Positions 14,522 through 16,675 of a DNA stretch of 16,675 bases are shown one piece after another. Below the pieces are notes generated by a model. That model saw only the letters and a list, made by a program, of their open reading frames with translations, was not told where the DNA came from and searched no databases. Source of the DNA: an uncultured Oscillospiraceae bacterium (GTDB taxonomy: Bacteria; Bacillota; Clostridia; Oscillospirales; Acutalibacteraceae); assembly GCA_900553525.1 (NCBI GenBank), contig USDZ01000017.1:1-16675 (forward strand), written 5' to 3'. Positions within the stretch are counted from its first letter, which is position 1, and every line of letters starts with the position of its first letter. The position numbers were made by a program, and so were the translations under genes.

Positions 14522-15004
14522 TTATGCGTCTTCTTCATCCGATGGGCTGGACGCACGAGTAGGATTGCGGAGCACCTGCCTGGCCTGGCGCAATTCCCCC
14601 AGATGCTTGGCCATGGTCTCCTCGGTCCGCTTGAGTACATCCTCCGCAAACTCATTGGCGCCCCGGCGCATTTCCCGAGCCTTCTGCTGTGCCTGACCAA
14701 GGATTTCATTGGCCTTTTGCTGTGCCTGGCGGACGACTTCTTCATGGGCAACCAGGTTGCGGGCCCGCTCTTCAGCGTTTCGGACAATCCCTTCCGCCTC
14801 CCGTTTTGCTGTGGCAATAATATCGGCCCGGTCGGAAACAATGGCGCGCGCCTGACGGACCTCGCTGGGGATATTTCCCCGGATATCGTCGATGATGTCC
14901 CGCAGATGGTTGGCGTCCACAACGCATCTGCCGCCGGACAGAGGAAAGCTCCACGCTTTATCGATCATATCGTCGATCTGGTCGAGCAGTTCTTCTACCG
15001 TCAT
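14522..15004 (-). CDS. Coiled-coil protein resembling SepIVA/DivIVA-like and ATP-synthase-B-like proteins
   Basis: The 160-residue protein opens with TVEELLDQIDDMIDKAWSFPLSGGRCVVD (residues 2-30) and HLRDIIDDIRGNIPSEVRQAR (33-53), then a long charged, Ala/Gln/Glu/Arg-rich helix to about 145 with near repeats (VRQAQQKANEILGQAQQKAREM). The tail is acidic. From memory, the head plus coiled coil resembles the SepIVA family of DivIVA-like proteins, which in mycobacteria act in septation and envelope synthesis; automatic pipelines often call such proteins ATP synthase F0 subunit B-like because of the helix. I chose ATG 15004 because MTVEELLDQ is the natural opening and AAGGAAAGGAA lies upstream on the minus strand; an earlier in-frame start at 15154 would run into coaD. 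It follows coaD by 37 bases, likely in one transcript. Confidence 0.7.
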   Translation of the reverse strand: MTVEELLDQIDDMIDKAWSFPLSGGRCVVDANHLRDIIDDIRGNIPSEVRQARAIVSDRADIIATAKREAEGIVRNAEERARNLVAHEEVVRQAQQKANEILGQAQQKAREMRRGANEFAEDVLKRTEETMAKHLGELRQARQVLRNPTRASSPSDEEDA

Positions 15005-15041
15005 TGTAGACCATTCCTTTCCTTTGAACGTCATCGGAGGA

Positions 15042-15542
15042 TTAAGGCCGGGGATTTTCCTGGGCGCCTCCAATTTTTTGTAAAATATCCGGCATGATGC
15101 AGGTGGGTACGAATCCCGTGATATCTCCGCCGAGACTCGCCACCTGTTTGACAAGGCTGGATGACAGGTACATGTGTTCCGCCGTCGTGGTTAGGAAGAC
15201 CGTTTCGACAAGGGGATTGAGTTTGCGGTTGGTCAGCGCCATCTGAAATTCATATTCAAAATCCGACATGGCCCGGAGGCCCTTGACGATTACATTCGCG
15301 CCTTTGAGCCGGGCATATTCCGCCAGCAAGCCGCCAAAGGCGTCCACCTCGACATTGGGAAGAGCAGCGGTGGCCCGCCGCAGGAAATCCACCCGTTCTT
15401 CGCATGTAAAGGCCGGGACCTTCTGCGAATTGGTCATGACCACTACCGTCACCCGGTCGAACATGGCGGCCGCACGGCGGACAATATCCAAATGTCCGTA
15501 GGTCACGGGGTCAAAACTGCCCGGACATATCGCACTTTTCAC
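15042..15542 (-). CDS. coaD: Phosphopantetheine adenylyltransferase
   Basis: CoaD joins ATP and 4'-phosphopantetheine to make dephospho-CoA, the fourth step of CoA synthesis, in the cytoplasm. The 166-residue protein has the usual family length. It shows PGSFDPVTYGHLDI (7-20) with the nucleotidyltransferase T14-x-G-H17 motif, VKGLRAMSDFEYE (86-98) and the SSSLVK loop (127-132). The GTG start at 15542 overlaps the rsmD stop as GTGA and puts the conserved PGSFDP near the N-terminus. The earlier in-frame ATG at 15596 would add 18 residues inside rsmD and is unlikely. The rsmD-coaD order is common in Gram-positive genomes. Confidence 0.95.
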   Translation of the reverse strand: MKSAICPGSFDPVTYGHLDIVRRAAAMFDRVTVVVMTNSQKVPAFTCEERVDFLRRATAALPNVEVDAFGGLLAEYARLKGANVIVKGLRAMSDFEYEFQMALTNRKLNPLVETVFLTTTAEHMYLSSSLVKQVASLGGDITGFVPTCIMPDILQKIGGAQENPRP

Positions 15543-16108
15543 AATCGGTCGCCGCCTTCCGGACTTTCCGTCCTGTTTTCCTTGCGGTATAGCCAAATGC
15601 AGACCCGTCCGTAGCGGTATATTTTCCGGAGCCAGAGGCCGCCCACTCCGTCGGGAGCCTTGTCCCGGTCGCTCTCACAGATCACAGTCCCGCCCAGGTC
15701 GATTTGAGGGGCCAGCAGCGTCAGTGCCTGCGAGAGAAGCCCGGACGCATACGGCGGGTCGAGAAACGCGAGATTAAAGCGTTCACGGTTCCGCTCCAAA
15801 AACTGCAGGGCATCGGTCGTGAGGACATGTGCGCCGGCATATAGACCCACCGCCTGCAGATTGCGCCGGATGATATCCGTGGCCTTGGGATTGCGGTCGA
15901 CAAAGACACATTCGGCCGCGCCGCGGCTGAGCGCTTCAATGCCGAGCTGACCTGAACCCGCGAAGAGGTCGAGCACCCGCCGCCCTTCGATATCGAACTG
16001 TATGGCGGAGAACAGACCTTCTTTTACCCGTTCTGCCGTTGGTCGGGTTTCTTCTCCCGGAAGGGTTTCTAGGCGGTGTCCCCGGGCCGTTCCTGTGATC
16101 ACTCTCAT
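15539..16108 (-). CDS. rsmD: 16S rRNA (guanine(966)-N(2))-methyltransferase
   Basis: RsmD methylates G966 of 16S rRNA in the small ribosomal subunit, using S-adenosylmethionine. The 189-residue protein fits the family: MRVITGTARGHRL opening, TRPTAERVKEGLFS (21-34), the SAM-binding DLFAGSGQLGIEALSRG (47-63), VDRNP and the catalytic DPPY (117-120). I chose ATG 16108 because the family normally begins MR(V/I)I-x-G. An in-frame ATG at 16141 would add 11 residues (MTRTVGVKQNT), and neither has a strong ribosome site, so the start is not settled. Its stop overlaps the coaD GTG start. About 90 bases separate it from proC, with a weak TAGAAT (complement of 16172-16177) as a possible -10, so it may have its own promoter. 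Confidence 0.93.
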   Translation of the reverse strand: MRVITGTARGHRLETLPGEETRPTAERVKEGLFSAIQFDIEGRRVLDLFAGSGQLGIEALSRGAAECVFVDRNPKATDIIRRNLQAVGLYAGAHVLTTDALQFLERNRERFNLAFLDPPYASGLLSQALTLLAPQIDLGGTVICESDRDKAPDGVGGLWLRKIYRYGRVCIWLYRKENRTESPEGGDRL

Positions 16109-16198
16109 GGTATTCTGTTTCACTCCGACTGTTCGTGTCATACCCGGACCGCCAGGTTCCGGTAAACGTAAATTCTACTTTACCACTCTATTATCCCA

Positions 16199-16675
16199 TC
16201 AACCGGCCGTGGTGTCAACCTGCAATTTCCGGTCTTTGTCGGTACTGGCCTCAACAGCAGCCTGTACGGCGGCCTCAAAGCCCCCCTGTACGAGCGCCCG
16301 AACCCCTTCGATAGTGGTGCCGCCCGGCGAACATACGGCGTCCATCAGCGCACGGGGATGGTCTCCCGATTCCTTGAGCAGCCGAACGCTCCCCAAAACC
16401 GCCTGTTCTGCGATTTTAAGCGCGGAAGCCTTGGGAATGCCGTACCGGACGGCCGCCTGTGCCAAAGCGTCCACATACAAAAAGGTAAAGGCGGGAGAAC
16501 AGCCCGCAATGGCCGAGTAGGCGGAGAAGTACCGCTCCTCGAGTTCCATAACCTCGCCGACCGTCTCAAAAATCATCCGGACAGCGTCCCGATGTTCTTC
16601 GGTCACCAGGGAATTCCCGCAGAAAGCGGATATCGCTTCTCCCACCCGGGCGTTGAGATTGGGCATCACCCGTAC
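16199..16675 (-). CDS. proC: Pyrroline-5-carboxylate reductase, C-terminal part (5' end outside window)
   Basis: ProC reduces 1-pyrroline-5-carboxylate to proline with NAD(P)H, the last step of proline synthesis. The visible 158 residues run from VRVMPNLNARVGEA, just after the Rossmann domain, through the helical C-terminal dimerisation domain: GEVMELEE, YSAIAGCSPAFTFLYVDALAQAAVRYGIP, and the family signature around SPGGTTIEGV. The frame is open to the window edge, so the N-terminal NAD(P)H-binding half lies to the right. An internal ATG at 16666 and GTG at 16669 are not starts. The C-terminus (STDKDRKLQVDTTAG) is ordinary. It reads in the same direction as rsmD, but a shared transcript is not certain. 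Confidence 0.93.
   Translation of the reverse strand, partial: VRVMPNLNARVGEAISAFCGNSLVTEEHRDAVRMIFETVGEVMELEERYFSAYSAIAGCSPAFTFLYVDALAQAAVRYGIPKASALKIAEQAVLGSVRLLKESGDHPRALMDAVCSPGGTTIEGVRALVQGGFEAAVQAAVEASTDKDRKLQVDTTAG

Noticed and set aside
1..16675. CRISPR arrays, tRNA or rRNA genes
   Set aside because: No regularly spaced repeats, cloverleaf-like segments or conserved rRNA stretches were seen on either strand.

Overview
The window looks like chromosome from a strict anaerobe of the Clostridia (Bacillota), probably an Oscillospirales-type gut organism. The evidence is a long single-chain pyruvate:ferredoxin oxidoreductase, a LytR-CpsA-Psr wall ligase, strong AGGAGG ribosome sites, and an rsmD-coaD-coiled-coil cluster. 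Most of the window is GC-rich, with 38 of 60 G/C hand-counted at 9061-9120. The block from about 10.39 to 14.0 kb is clearly more AT-rich, with 21 of 60 at 12541-12600 and 25 of 60 at 13561-13620. This assignment is inferred from gene content, not from a marker gene.

Region 1 (1-4539, plus strand) is the end of a cell-surface polysaccharide operon whose genes overlap or abut. It holds the tail of a glycosyltransferase-like protein, a KdsB-like CMP-ulosonate cytidylyltransferase, a fusion of an HMGL-type aldolase with a GT42/MptE-like C-terminal domain, a HAD phosphatase and an LCP ligase. Read together, the three middle genes resemble a pathway that makes and activates an unusual 2-keto-3-deoxy sugar acid. 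The aldolase would take the place of PEP-dependent KdsA, and the LCP protein would attach the finished polymer to the wall. The operon ends at a strong hairpin shared with the convergent next gene.

Region 2 (4652-8227, minus) is nifJ, the central pyruvate oxidation enzyme of fermentation. A 413-base divergent intergenic region separates it from region 3 (8641-10071, plus), a CNNM/CorC-type membrane protein with a near-consensus promoter and its own terminator.

Region 3b (about 10390-14366) is an AT-rich cassette. A MerR regulator faces a four-gene operon encoding an ABC ATPase, an ABC permease, a BltD-like GNAT acetyltransferase and a DUF4097-type lipoprotein. The intergenic region carries a dyad centred in the 19-bp spacer of a promoter, the classic MerR operator arrangement. 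The cassette is bordered on the right by an internally deleted remnant of a large serine recombinase, which suggests it arrived on an integrative element.

Region 4 (14466-16675, minus) is housekeeping: the C-terminal part of proC, then rsmD and coaD overlapping by four bases, then a coiled-coil protein resembling SepIVA/DivIVA-like proteins, and a GC-rich terminator.
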